Shown piece after piece: positions 46,201-56,455 of a stretch of DNA of 64,000 nucleotides. The notes under the pieces are model-generated. The model ran no database searches. It saw only the letters and a program-made list of their open reading frames with translations, and was not told the DNA's origin. Position 1 is the stretch's first letter. Every line of letters starts with the position of its first letter. This DNA is from Siphonodentalium dalli (lineage: Eukaryota; Mollusca; Scaphopoda; Gadilida; Siphonodentaliidae): contig CP136061.1 of the NCBI GenBank assembly GCA_032622095.1, positions 7,326,734 to 7,390,733 of the forward strand, given 5' to 3'. A program made the position numbers and the translations under genes.

Positions 46201-49200
46201 GAAAAATCGAGCAAGAACGACTGAAACGCGCAGAGTTGAGCAAGTTGACAGGCGAGTACACGATGGCCGCAAACTAATGAGAACAAAACACCTTATTCAG
46301 CATGTTAACCATTGAGTAGTTGACTAATTGCGATAATTCGTTTTGATGCCTCGGTTCTTTTGGTTGAACTATTCCAATTTAACAAAAACATGGAAATTAG
46401 GATGAAACACTTGTGCAGGAATTCAGTTGAACGATATCAATGGACACTTATTATATGGATAACTGTTGGATCATTCGAAAATACCCGGTTACTAGATAGA
46501 TATATTCAATTAGGATATATTTTTAATGAAATAGTTGGTCAACGCAAATCACGGTTATTCCTAGTTTGTCATAGTAATGTGTGGAACTAACATGTGAATA
46601 ATAACCATGTAATGCCCAATCAATTACGTTTGTTTGTTTTTCATGAATACTTTCTTAATTTTTCGCCTTAGGTTTATATCCATAGCTTCATTTCTACAAC
46701 CTTGCTCGCTATTCACGTTATTTGCAACCACCCGTCATTGTATCCATATTTATCATGGATGTATAATGGGGTAGCATAGTCTGTTAGCAGCTACACGAGC
46801 ATGTATGGGCATGAACAACCTGTGCAAAATATCACGTCTGGTATAAATCAAATAGAGAATATAAAATGACAGTAAACTAACACAATTGGCACTATCTGGT
46901 GCATATCATATCATTTTGATGTCTGATGTCTACATAAATAAATATAATAAAAACAGTCTGAGGGACATCTTTAACTCGTGTGATACATTGGATGATTATG
47001 ATATACACATGTACATGAACACGAGAACAATCTTCGAAAGGGGTTTCTGACTATAAAATTAGAATACAAATGAAGGCGTGGGTTACGGATATAATGCAGT
47101 AAAACATATACAATGGTCGAAAACCGGAGTTGTGAGTGACTACAATTACCAAAACAAAAACAGTAGACTACGTGCCATTAATCTTTTGATGACCACCCGA
47201 TTAAATGTCAAAGTATTTCCGCAATCCGACCTAGACCCAATACCATTACCGGGTCTTATCGTTATCTTCATAGAGTCCTGTTGATGTTTTCTATAACCTT
47301 ACTATACTCCACATTGAAATCCGTACTTATAACATATCGCTGCATTACGTATTTAATTTCAATTTTCCAAAGTGAGGGAGTGAGTTTTTAATCAATAAAG
47401 TCAGCAGCTTGTATTCTCACATTGTCAGGTTCCCTCAACCGGCCAATCATACATTTAACATAACCAGCCTGGTCCAAATCCCAATCAGAATTAATCACGA
47501 TATTATTCAATGAATGTTCATTGTGAACCCCAAACTGGACAGAGTCACATTCAAGCCCAACAGTTTGTGTGTGATATTTGTATCATTACTCGATTCAAAC
47601 ACCTACTTAAAACATGAATATACTGTGGTTTCGTGTATGGATTTCACAACACGATTATTGGCATGCAGATAACGCACGATTTACTTTTAATTATGGATAT
47701 ATATTTACATACTAAGTGTTGTCATCACTAAATCCAGCATTCTGATTGGTCGGCGCCCACGTGGCTAGTTACAGTTATTTCTCGGTGAATGCGCAACGGA
47801 TCATAACACCAAGCTCATAACACCATCGATACGTCATTGGGTTTGGAAAGACGAAGGCGTAATGTTTTGGGCGCATTTGGGTTTCAATATGAAGAGAAAT
47901 TGTTCCTATTAACTTTTGCCAAGGGTGCTATTGGTTATTTTGGGCTGTTTTTGTCACGATACACTTTTCGATTTAAATACATTTACAAAAGTAGCTTTTT
48001 CGCTAAATGTATATAAATATAAGGATTAACTGTCATGTGGACTGTTTTTATGGAGATGTAACCGTGAGGTAAGTGGTCATAACTTGAATGTAAAACCCGA
48101 AAAAACAGTCCACATGACAGTTAATCCTTATGTATCTATAACAAACCGTTGCGCACGAAATCAGACTTCAATTGTGATGAGAGCATCACATTATGATTCA
48201 CATATTTCCAATTTCTGTCTCACGGTATGTTATGTACTATGTATAATGTATGAATTTTTGTTCTATTTACCCCGCTCAAGTTTGTGGCATTTTTCTCTAT
48301 TTAACAATTTGCCCAACTTGTTACCGGAAACTATACTGTAGTGGTTCGGTTAAAATTTGAATTACTAGTAACATGCATAATCTTTGTTTATATGTATTTT
48401 ATCGACACAGATGAAGAAATTTGGGAATTGAGTTGTGGAACAAAGAAGGGCGCAGACGACGTAGACAAACCGAAAGGTATGTTGTTTTGAGAATTACAGC
48501 TAGGACTGACCTTTGATTGACCCTCGTGAAACTAGATGTTAACGATGTGTCGCCTGACCCCACATATCTTGAAACACGGCATATCAAATCCTCACCCCAT
48601 TTAAATATAATAAGTACGGTTTCTATCAAAGAGCATTTTCGGTGAATACACGGGCTCCGCCCATATGTAATATTGAAACTATTCAGGTTGCACACTTCCA
48701 ATCAGAACTAAACATATGTGATGTATGGATTGAATAAAGATGACAGTTATTGTGGTCCACTGCTTTAACACTTACATTTCGATGCAACACATTCAGATGA
48801 CTTCCAGTATGTTGGTACAATGTAATTGCGTAGCAAAATTGTTGGCTGACACCACGATATATGTAATTGTGTTGACGCAATATAATATCTAAGAAAGAAT
48901 TAACGGTGTCTTCCTTTTCGATATGGACAGAAAATAACATGGCAAATAAAAATACCACCGACGATCCGACACAAGAGGAAGTGGCAGTCCTGACTCGTGA
49001 ACTAGAATGTCTGAAAGAAATGAAAACAGAAGCTCTTAACAGACAAAAGTTAAATCTCCAGGAAGGAATCGCACATGAGAATAGAGAACTCAATAAACTA
49101 AACATAGGTGAGTATAATTTATGTATGCAGAAACCAAGTTATGATGGTAATATAGAAGACCGTTAATTTATATCTATCAGTGTTTAGTTTTGCCTTAAGT

Positions 49201-50138
49201 TAGCTCGGTGTTATTCAATAACATTTATATCTAATTTATTGGATGTGTTCATTTCGGTCAACTCAATCAAAGTGTTTTCTACACCTATTGTTATTGACAG
49301 TATAGAGTGATAAAATATGTACATATTGCTAAGTAATACATTTCACTTGATCGTCGCTTCAATGTGCAACTTGGTTAATCAGATAAAACACTGCATTTGG
49401 CTATTTAACAAGTGTGAAGTTTCTTTGGTATAAATATTCGGCACTCACTAGTTATGGCACATTCAAACTACCTTCAATTCGAGTACACCACACTCGTTGT
49501 AAAAGCACAGTAAAAGGTCATCAAGATACTACATCAAGATACTACATCTACATGTATGTCATGTGCCTGCAGAGAATCACAAACACTCATTTTTCTAGGC
49601 ATGATATCGACAATTTTCTAACGGCAGCTGAAGTATTTGCTGCCAAAATATAGTATAACTATTCCAGTGTGATTAGATACAAGTTTCAAACTATTTCGGC
49701 AAATCTTCCACTTTTTGAAAGCACCTGCATATTAATTACAGCAAAGGTTGATACTAATTTTGTTTTCCAAGAAATATAATTCATCTCCAAGCTTCCGTTT
49801 ATTGAGGGCCTCATGTAAACATTCTTATTCCAGATAAGGGTATTATGTGGGTGTTCTGTGGGAAATACTATTTGAATCTGGGCCGTCATTTCTGCCTCGA
49901 ATTAACGAGAGGTAGATATTTCGTATTTACTGTCTGGGAGCCTTCCAAAGCTTGTATCAGCTCAACCGATGCGCCCTGATTATTAATTATGAAATATATC
50001 GCCTCTTTTATCACTTGTAACATTAATTTGTCTTGATGTCGACAGGAGCCAAGAAAAGCTGCACAAATACGGCACAGGACGAGGTGACACGTCGTGTAAG
50101 GGAGACAGCAACAGCGATCCCAACAATCAAGTTTAATC
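30935..50138 (+). CDS. CARD plus coiled-coil host gene, seven exons, partial
   Basis: Exons 30935-31265, 38373-38541, 38902-39203, 46084-46251, 48411-48476, 48931-49107 and 50046-50138 all have AG acceptors and GT donors (one GC donor). They join in one frame: phases 1, 2, 1, 1, 1, 1 at successive borders and phase 1 at the last donor. The N-terminal exon is a CARD; the next two encode an unrecognised region; exons 4 and 6 are predicted coiled coil. The last donor (ATC/GTGAGT) shows the gene continues, but no further exon was found before 64 kb, perhaps because of the arrays and the gap. CARD plus coiled coil is the layout of adaptor/scaffold proteins of apoptotic or innate immune signalling; the exact family is not recognised. 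Introns total about 18 kb and are packed with repeats. Confidence 0.75.
31319..32388. mobile_element. DNA-transposon-like element with G/C-rich TIRs
   Basis: The left end reads GAGGCCCCCACCCCC and the right end is its complement, GTGGGGTGGGGGCCTC. Both are followed inward by several TATTCCGTATTCC/GGTATTCGGTATTCC motifs. About 1.07 kb, no ORF, 50 bp inside intron 1. A second element is nested in it. Confidence 0.6.
31396..32049. mobile_element. Nested ~650-bp TIR element
   Basis: The left AGTGCCAACGCACACGCTGC and right GTGTGTGGTGGCACT form inverted repeats. The match extends inward about 60 bases, including GATT-AAATCG-AAGTGGGGAAA. No ORF; non-autonomous. Superfamily uncertain (Harbinger-like or other). 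No clear target duplication. Confidence 0.65.
32418..32725. repeat. ~50-bp tandem repeat, 6 copies
   Basis: The unit contains GTTACACAGTGTGGCATGTT, GGTGTATAACACAACA and TAGTTGGCGT. Copy length varies, mainly by loss of TATTAGTTGGC. Confidence 0.9.
32764..33163. mobile_element. piggyBac-type MITE with TTAA target site
   Basis: TTAA at 32764 and 33160 flank inverted ends CCCTTTACCCAACA and TGTTGGGTAAAGGG. TTAA target duplication with a CCC-starting terminal repeat is the mark of piggyBac elements. The element is 392 bp with no ORF. Inside lie two inverted copies of the GCCAATGCATTCTC hairpin (32918-32984 and 33065-33132), each next to CCCTGTGCC/GGCACAGGG. Confidence 0.85.
33164..34238. other. 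Intron 1 sequence with AAACTAGGTTTTA palindromic clusters
   Basis: 33620-33800 is a cluster of about nine variants of AAACTAGGTTTTA and its complement, which can fold into many small hairpins. Single variants reappear at 33967 and 35485-35535, and GTTTG(T/A)GGAATTCGATCT is shared by 33760 and 35543, so similar sequence flanks the next array on both sides. No coding motif. Confidence 0.5.
34239..35440. repeat. Compound tandem array: ~84-bp and 40-bp units
   Basis: The first part has eight units of about 84 bp (TTTTAATGATTGATTCGCTT, GTTCAGAGGTCGCTTTGG, CATGGATAGATCGGTTTGAT). The second part (about 34905-35430) repeats only the 40-bp end, TTATAGAGCATGGATAGATC plus GGTTTGATCCGTTTGACACG, about 13 times. 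The shorter unit thus arose from part of the longer. Long ORFs in it are spurious. Confidence 0.95.
35560..35800 (-). pseudogene. Myb/SANT-like (zeste-type) DNA-binding remnant
   Basis: Minus-strand fragments in two frames: VLENKQLGTNMSHAKNAKW near 35710, then FAEFNRGTTIKRTLQQLKGV and WIRMKLQAKKD near 35570-35650. The pattern 'ENK...K...W..I...FN......RT..QLK..W..mK..AKK' is that of Myb/SANT-like domains in PIF/Harbinger-associated genes. A stop after TPYI and a frame change show decay. Confidence 0.6.
35801..36276. other. Intron 1, no gene seen
   Basis: Two overlapping short minus ORFs (35881-36165) show no motif. The second begins with a hydrophobic stretch (LVLTVAILIVVWCVATAF), signal-peptide-like, but is only 66 codons and has no splice context I can confirm. 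Confidence 0.35.
36284..36645. repeat. 39-bp tandem repeat, ~9 copies
   Basis: The unit is TATACATGTACAAGTATACA plus TAGACAATCACATCGTT. The 39-bp period keeps frames open on both strands and produces four false ORFs. Confidence 0.95.
36708..37158. repeat. Two adjacent arrays: ~55-bp x3 and 24-bp x14
   Basis: 36708-36826 repeats AATAATATGGTTTTACCCC with AACAATAGTAATAAT. 36827-37158 repeats CCCAGTGATTACAATGTTGT (24-bp period), some copies CAACGTTG. The 244-codon plus ORF across it joins this array to the LINE fragment below and is not a gene. Confidence 0.95.
37159..37365 (+). pseudogene. LINE ORF2 C-terminal fragment
   Basis: Reads RRLKYVDLQIEVLVSRIWD, LKTTIVPIAIGATGAISKNL, then SVGHLQKN. 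The pattern 'kY.DL..Ei..iW......vPivvGAlG...k.l' marks the end of many non-LTR reverse-transcriptase ORFs. It is a short 5'-truncated relic in intron 1. Confidence 0.6.
37476..37511. repeat. (AAT)n microsatellite
   Basis: A run of about ten AAT/ATA triplets following a short unique stretch. Confidence 0.8.
37648..38104. mobile_element. Paired-hairpin MITE with ATAT target duplication
   Basis: 457 bp. ATAT stands at 37644-37647 and 38105-38108. Inverted ends of about 120 bases start GTGACCCGCCATATCAAATC, run through AAGTCGGGATTTTTTTTACCCTG and end in the ~70-base hairpin GCCAATGCATTCTC...GAATGCATTGGC. Each terminal repeat is therefore itself a palindrome. No ORF. A segment at 37846-37910 recurs in inverted orientation at 56985-57048. 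Confidence 0.88.
38373..38541 (+). CDS. Host gene exon 2
   Basis: Acceptor GTTTCCAG, donor ATCAG/GTCAGT. Enters in phase 1 (completing Glu) and leaves in phase 2. Codes ECYKLTIKCNDLHDKVELRD and AFEYFFFCKLKCPSTINITG. Domain not recognised. Confidence 0.65.
38902..39203 (+). CDS. Host gene exon 3
   Basis: Acceptor CTCCTTTGTAAG, donor AAAG/GTGAGT. Phase 2 in, phase 1 out. Codes ITGSYYMTHLFNKTYQMNN, VDVLSSAKRIIRVLRPSVVD and LYLSIRDEYDGEEVHRIIAD. Alternating hydrophobic pattern with no known motif. Together with exon 2 it forms about 155 residues between CARD and coiled coil. Confidence 0.65.
39296..39735. repeat. Dispersed ~430-bp repeat, copy 1
   Basis: Highly similar to 47694-48128 (landmarks GGTCGGCGCCCACGTGGCTA, TTTTGTCACGATACACTTTT, CGCTAAATGTATATAAATAT). 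The last ~80 bases, from TTTTACACAAG to GACAGTTAATCC, are the reverse complement of the matching block in copy 2. Lies in intron 3. Confidence 0.88.
39748..39895 (+). pseudogene. LINE reverse-transcriptase end, 5' piece
   Basis: Reads RLECTNLNHDLHSNNLRDSP and LCICVICGSKETAEHFFCIV, the typical 'H.L....L.DSP.C.C...ET..HF...C' zinc-type tail of non-LTR ORF2. The rest of the tail is on the far side of the 32-bp array. Confidence 0.65.
39897..44649. repeat. 32-bp tandem array, 148 copies without indels
   Basis: The unit is GGGTTAATAATACGACC plus GGGCGGTGCTTCACA. The first GGGTTAA is at 39905 and the last at 44641: 4736 bases, exactly 148 periods. Only substitutions occur (CACATGG, GCTCC, TTCGCA, CGATGC, GACAGGG), and they cluster. 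A block around 43131-43550 is repeated at an offset of 512 and then 480 bases. The array lies in intron 3 inside a LINE fragment. It has no spacers, so it is not CRISPR-like. Confidence 0.98.
44655..44765 (+). pseudogene. LINE reverse-transcriptase end, 3' piece
   Basis: Reads LRGNCELSLKEDIDIFLRVQ and, after a frame change, FILLSKRFSN. This is the usual end 'LL.Gn..Ls...N..IF..VQ.FI..SKRF' of the ORF whose earlier part is at 39748-39895. Confidence 0.6.
44858..45012. repeat. AGTATAATTC simple tandem repeat
   Basis: About 14 copies of a 10-bp unit, AGTATAATTC, with occasional AGT insertions. Confidence 0.95.
45013..46083. other. End of intron 3
   Basis: A ~68-bp unit (TTACTGTTTGACAGTCTGTG, CCCCTGAA, GCTGATAATGAT) occurs twice at 45149-45245. 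No other feature. Ends in the acceptor CATTTCCTCATAAG. Confidence 0.5.
46084..46251 (+). CDS. Host gene exon 4, coiled coil, GC donor
   Basis: Phase 1 in and out. Codes SSCPKEDETLINKLVEEYME, AQAERHKMERDAVIRELRRK and IEQERLKRAELSKL, a strongly helical charged stretch with heptads. The donor is ACAG/GCGAGT, the minor GC-AG type. The next exon continues in phase. Confidence 0.65.
46252..47693. other. Intron 4, first part, no gene seen
   Basis: Short ORFs at 46360-46590 and 47078-47284 lack motifs and splice support. No repeat noticed. Confidence 0.45.
47694..48128. repeat. Dispersed ~430-bp repeat, copy 2, ending in a hairpin
   Basis: Matches 39296-39735. Its end is a hairpin: AAGGATTAACTGTCATGTGG near 48020 and CCACATGACAGTTAATCCTT near 48107, with a ~70-base loop. 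In copy 1 the loop lies in the opposite orientation. Confidence 0.88.
48411..48476 (+). CDS. Host gene exon 5 (short)
   Basis: 66 bases between ATCGACACAG and AAAG/GTATGT. Phase 1 in and out. Codes DEEIWELSCGTKKGADDVDK. Acidic linker. Confidence 0.6.
48931..49107 (+). CDS. Host gene exon 6, coiled coil
   Basis: Between GATATGGACAG and ATAG/GTGAGT, phase 1 in and out. Codes TQEEVAVLTRELECLKEMKT, EALNRQKLNLQEGI and AHENRELNKLNI, a leucine heptad pattern. Confidence 0.65.
49108..50045. other. Intron 6, no feature seen
   Basis: AT-rich, no repeat of note. Ends in TTGATGTCGACAG. Confidence 0.5.
50046..50138 (+). CDS. Host gene exon 7
   Basis: Phase 1 in and out. Codes AKKSCTNTAQDEVTRRVRET and ATAIPTIKFN. 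Donor AATC/GTGAGT. No domain. No following exon found. Confidence 0.55.
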
Positions 50139-50204
50139 GTGAGTATGAGAAAATAAGTAACGAATATTGTTGACAACATGAACGAGATCCCTATAATGAA
50201 TAAC

Positions 50205-53200
50205 AACTTACTGCTGGAATAACAACTTACCGCTGGAATTAATAACAACTTACCGCTGGAATTAATAACAACTTACCGCTGGAATTAATAACAACTTGCC
50301 GCTGGAATTAATAACAACTTACCGCTGGAATAACAACTTACCGCTGGAATGAATAACATCATACCGCTGGAATAACAACTTACCGCTGGAATAACAACTT
50401 ACCGCTGGAATAACAACTTACTGCTGGAATAACAACTTACCGCTGGAATTAATAACAACTTACCGCTGGAATAACAACTTACCGCTGGAATTAATATCAA
50501 CTTACCGCTGGAATAACAACTTACCGCTGGAATAACAACTTACCGCTGGAATTAATAACAACTTACCGCTGGAATAACAACTTACCGCTGGAATGAATAA
50601 CATCTTACCGCTGGAATAACAACTTACCGCTGGAATTAGTAACAACTTACCGCTGGAATTAATAACAACTTACCGCTGGAATAACAACTTACCGCTGGAA
50701 TTAATAACAACTTACCGCTGGAATTAATAACAACTTACCGCTGGAATTAATAACAACTTGCCGCTGGAATTAATAACAACTTACCGCTGGAATAACAACT
50801 TACCGCTGGAATGAATAACATCATACCGCTGGAATAACAACTTACCGCTGGAATAACAACTTACCGCTGGAATAACAACTTACTGCTGGAATAACAACTT
50901 ACCGCTGGAATTAATAACAACTTACCGCTGGAATAACAACTTACCGCTGGAATTAATATCAACTTACCGCTGGAATAACAACTTACCGCTGGAATAACAA
51001 CTTACCGCTGGAATTAATAACAACTTACCGCTGGAATAACAACTTACCGCTGGAATGAATAACATCTTACCGCTGGAATAACAACTTACCGCTGGAATTA
51101 GTAACAACTTACCGCTGGAATTAATAACAACTTACCGCTGGAATAACAACCTACCGCTGGAATGGATAACATCTTACCGCTGGAATAACAACTTACCGCT
51201 GGAATAACAACTTACCGCTGGAATAACAACTTACTGCTGGAATATCAACTTACCGCTGGAATAACAACAACTTACCGCTGGAATAACAACTTACCGCTGG
51301 AATTAATATCAACTTACCGCTGGAATAACAACTTACCGCTGGAATAACAACTTACCGCTGGAATTAATAACAACTTACTGCTGGAATAACAACTTACCGC
51401 TGGAATGAATAACATCTTACCGCTGGAATAACAACTTACCGCTGGAATTAATAACAACTTACCGCTGGAATTAATAACAACTTACCGCTGGAATTAATAA
51501 CAACTTACCACTGGAATAACAACTTACTGCTGGAATTAATAACAACTTACCGCTGGAATAACAACTTACCGCTGGAATTAATAACAACTTACCGCTGGAA
51601 TAACAACTTACCGCTGGAATAACAACGTACCGCTGGAATTAATAACAACTTACCGCTGGAATAACAACTTACCGCTGGAATTAATAACAACTTACCGCTG
51701 GAATAACAACTTACCACTGGAATAACAACTTACCGCTGGAATTAATAACAACTTACTGCTGGAATTAATAACAACTTACAGCTGGAATTAATAACAACTT
51801 ACCGCTGGAATAACTACTTACCGCTGGAATTAATAACAACTTACTGCTGGAATAACAACTTACCGCTGGAATAACAACTTACCGCTGGAATAACAACAAC
51901 TTACTGCTGGAATTAATAACAACTTACCGCTGAAATAACAACTTACCGCTGGAATTAATAACAACTTACCGCTGGAATAACAACTTACCGCTGGAATAGC
52001 AACTTACCGCTGGAATTAATAACAACTTACCGCTGGAATAACAACTTACTGCTGGAATTAATAACAACTTACCGCTGGAATAACAACTTACCGCTGGAAT
52101 AACAACTTACCGCTGGAATTAATAACAACTTACCGCTGGAATTAATAACAACTTACCGCTGGAATTAATAACAACTTACCGCTGGAATTAATAACAACTT
52201 ACCGCTGGAATTAATAACAACTTACCGCTGGAATTAATAACAACTTACCGCTGGAATTAATAACAACTTACCGCTGGAATAACAACTTACCGCTGGAATT
52301 AATAACAACTTACCGCTGGAATTAATAACAACTTACCGCTGGAATTAATAACAACTTATCGCTGGAATAACAACTTACCGCTGGAATTAATAACAACTTA
52401 CCGCTGGAATAACAACTTACCGCTGGAATAACAACTTACTGCTGGAATTAATAACAACTTACCGCTGGAATAACAACTTACCGCTGGAATAACAACTTAC
52501 CGCTGGAATTAATAACAACTTACCGCTGGAATTAATAACAACTTACCGCTGGAATTAATAACAACTTACCGCTGGAATAACAACTTACCGCTGGAATAAC
52601 AACTTACTGCTGGAATTAATAACAACTTACCGCTGGAATAACAACTTACCGCTGGAATTAATAACAACTTACCGCTGGAATAACAACTTACCACTGGAAT
52701 AACAACTTACCGCTGGAATTAATAACAACTTACCGCTGGAATAACAACTTACCGCTGGAATTAATAACAACTTACCGCTGGAATAACAACTTACCACTGG
52801 AATAACAACTTACCGCTGGAATTAATAACAACTTACCGCTGGAATTAATAACAACTTACAGCTGGAATTAATAACAACTTACCGCTGGAATAACAACTTA
52901 CCGCTGGAATTAATAACAACTTACTGCTGGAATAACAACTTACTGCTGGAATAACAACTTACCGCTGGAATAACAACAACTTACTGCTGGAATTAATAAC
53001 AACTTACCGCTGAAATAACAACTTACCGCTGGAATTAATAACAACTTACCGCTGGAATAACAACTTACCGCTGGAATAACAACTTACCGCTGGAATTAAT
53101 AACAACTTACCGCTGGAATAACAACTTACTGCTGGAATTAATAACAACTTACCGCTGGAATAACAACTTACCGCTGGAATAACAACTTACCGCTGGAATT

Positions 53201-54497
53201 AATAACAACTTACCGCTGGAATTAATAACAACTTACCGCTGGAATTAATAACAACTTACCGCTGGAATTAATAACAACTTACCGCTGGAATTAATAACAA
53301 CTTACTGCTGGAATAACAACTTACCGCTGGAATTAATAACAACTTACCGCTGGAATTAATAACAACTTACCGCTGGAATTAATAACAACTTATCGCTGGA
53401 ATAACAACTTACCGCTGGAATTAATAACAACTTACTGCTGGAATAACAACTTACCGCTGGAATAACAACTTACTGCTGGAATTAATAACAACTTACCGCT
53501 GGAATAACAACTTACCGCTGGAATTAATAACAACTTACCGCTGGAATTAATAACAACTTACCGCTGGAATTAATATCAACTTACCGCTGGAATTAATAAC
53601 AACTTACCGCTGGAATTAATAACAACATACCGCTGGAATTAATATCAACTTACCGCTGGAATAACAACTTACCGCTGGAATTAATAACAACTTACCGCTG
53701 GAATAACAACTTACCGCTGGAATAACAACTTACCGCTGGAATTAATAACAACTTACCGCTGGAATAACAACTTACTGCTGGAATTTATAACAACTTACCG
53801 CTGGAATAACAACTTACCGCTGGAATTAATAACAACTTACCGCTGGAATAACAACTTACCGCTGGAATTAATAACAACTTACCGCTGGAATAACAACTTA
53901 CCGCTGGAATAACAACTTACCGCTGGAATTAATAACAACTTACCGCTGGAATTAATAACAACTTACCGCTGGAATTAATAACAACTTACCGCTGGAATTA
54001 ATAACAACTTACCGCTGGAATAATAACTTACTGCTGGAATTAATAACAACTTACCGCTGGAATTAATAACAACTTACCGCTGGAATTATTAACAACTTAC
54101 CGCTGGAATTAATAACAACTTACCGCTGGAATAACAACTTACCGCTGGAATTAATAACAACTTACCGCTGGAATAACAACTTACCGCTGGAATAACAACT
54201 TACCGCTGGAATTAATAACAACTTACCGCTTGAATAAAAACTTACTGCTGGAATTAATAACAACTTACCGCTTGAATAACAACTTACCGCTGGAATTAAT
54301 AACAACTTACCGCTGGAATAACAACTTACCGCTGGAATAACAACTTACCGCTGGAATTAATAACAACTTACCGCTGGAATAACAACTTACCGCTGGAATA
54401 ACAACTTACCGCTGGAATTAATAACAACTTACCGCTGGAATAACAACTTACTGCTGGAATTAATAACAACTTACCGCTGGAATAACAACTTACCTCT
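50205..54497. repeat. 19/23-bp tandem array (~200 units)
   Basis: Units alternate irregularly between AATAACAACTTACCGCTGG (19) and AATTAATAACAACTTACCGC plus TGG (23). Variants include ACTGCTGG and GAATAACATC. Blocks such as 50340-50640 recur near 50800-51110, showing segmental duplication. On the minus strand each unit reads CCAGCGGTAAGTTG. Located in intron 7 or downstream flank. Confidence 0.97.
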
Positions 54498-54746
54498 AGA
54501 ATTTCATGTGGCGTGTTATATTCAACATGATTACATGATCAGCTGCGGCATATAGGTGCATGAAATAGAATCCGACACCCGGCATACATGCAATCATTTG
54601 GTTTGGATATCATCAATCGTGTTGTGGCATATTGATGAACCGATTTACAGACCGAGAAAGATTAAATCCACTCGCTTTGCAAATGATTATTAACTACCAA
54701 ACGTTTGAATAATGTGTCCTTTTATGTATTACCTACCGAACGTAGA
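54498..54746. other. Short unique spacer between arrays
   Basis: About 250 bases with no motif. Confidence 0.5.
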
Positions 54747-56455
54747 ATAGTCACTCCATGTACCATGTTACGTGTATATCCAACACAGGCATTAATAGTC
54801 ACTTCACGTGCCATGTTACGTGTATATCCAACACATGCATTAATAGTCACTCCACGTGCCATGTTACGTGTATATCCAACACAGGCATTAATAGTCACTC
54901 GACGTACCATGTTACGTGTATATCCAACACAGGCATTAATAGTCACTCGACGTGCCATGTTACGTGTATATCCAACACAGGCATTAATAGTCACTCGACG
55001 TGCCATGTTACGTGTATATCCAACACAGGCATTAATAGTCACTCGACGTGCCATGTTACGTGTATATCCAACACAGGCATTAATAGTCACTCGACGTGCC
55101 ATGTTACGTGTATATCCAACACAGGCATTAATAGTCACTCGACGTGCCATGTTACGTGTATATCCAACACAGGCATTAATAGTCACTCCACGTGCCATGT
55201 TACGTGTATATCCAACACAGGCATTAATAGTCACTCGACGTGCCATGTTACGTGTATATCCAACACAGGCATTAATAGTCACTCGACGTGCCATGTTACG
55301 TGTATATCCAACACAGGCATTAATAGTCACTCGACGTGCCATGTTACGTGTATATCCAACACAGGCATTAATAGTCACTCGACGTGCCATGTTACGTGTA
55401 TATCCAACACAGGCATTAATAGTCACTCGACGTGCCATGTTACGTGTATATCCAACACAGGCATTAATAGTCACTCCACGTGCCATGTTACGTGTATATC
55501 CAACACAGGCATTAATAGTCACTCGACGTGCCATGTTACGTGTATATCCAACACAGGCATTAATAGTCACTCGACGTGCCATGTTACGTGTATATCCAAC
55601 ACAGGCATTAATAGTCACTCCACGTGCCATGTTACGTATATATCCAACACAGGCATTAATAGTCACTCGACGTGCCATGTTACGTGTATATCCAACACAG
55701 ACATTAATAGTCACTCGACGTGCCATGTTACGTGTATATCCAACACAGACATTAATAGTCACTCGACGTGCCATGTTACGTGTATATCCAACACAGGCAT
55801 TAATAGTTACTCGACGTGCCATGTTACGTGTATATCCAACACAGACATTAATAGTCACTCGACGTGCCATGTTACGTGTATATCCAACACAGGCATTAAT
55901 AGTCACTCGACGTGCCATGTTACGTGTATATCCAACACAGGCATTAATAGTCACTCCACGTGCCATGTTACGTGTATATCCAACACAGGCATTAATAGTC
56001 ACTCGACGTGCCATGTTACGTGTATATCCAACACAGGCATTAATAGTCACTCGACGTGCCATGTTACGTGTATATCCAACACAGGCATTAATAGTCACTC
56101 GACGTGCCATGTTACGTGTATATCCAACACAGGCATTAATAGTCACTCGACGTGCCATGTTACGTGTATATCCAACACAGGCATTAATAGTCACTCGACG
56201 TGCCATGTTACGTGTATATCCAACACAGGCATTAATAGTCACTCGACGTGCCATGTTACGTGTATATCCAACACAGGCATTAATAGTCACTCCACGTGCC
56301 ATGTTACGTGTATATCCAACACAGGCATTAATAGTCACTCGACGTGCCATGTTACGTGTATATCCAACACAGGCATTAATAGTCACTCGACGTGCCATGT
56401 TACGTGTATATAGTCACTCGACGTGCCATGTTACGTGTATATCCAACACAGACAT
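54747..56455. repeat. 48-bp tandem array (~35 copies)
   Basis: The unit is TCACTCGACGTGCCATGTTA plus CGTGTATATCCAACACAGGC and ATTAATAG. Some copies have CCACGTG in place of CGACGTG. Period 48 is a multiple of 3 and the unit lacks stops in several frames, giving apparent ORFs of 603, 558 and 551 codons on both strands. The last unit is truncated (TATATAGTCAC near 56410). Confidence 0.98.
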
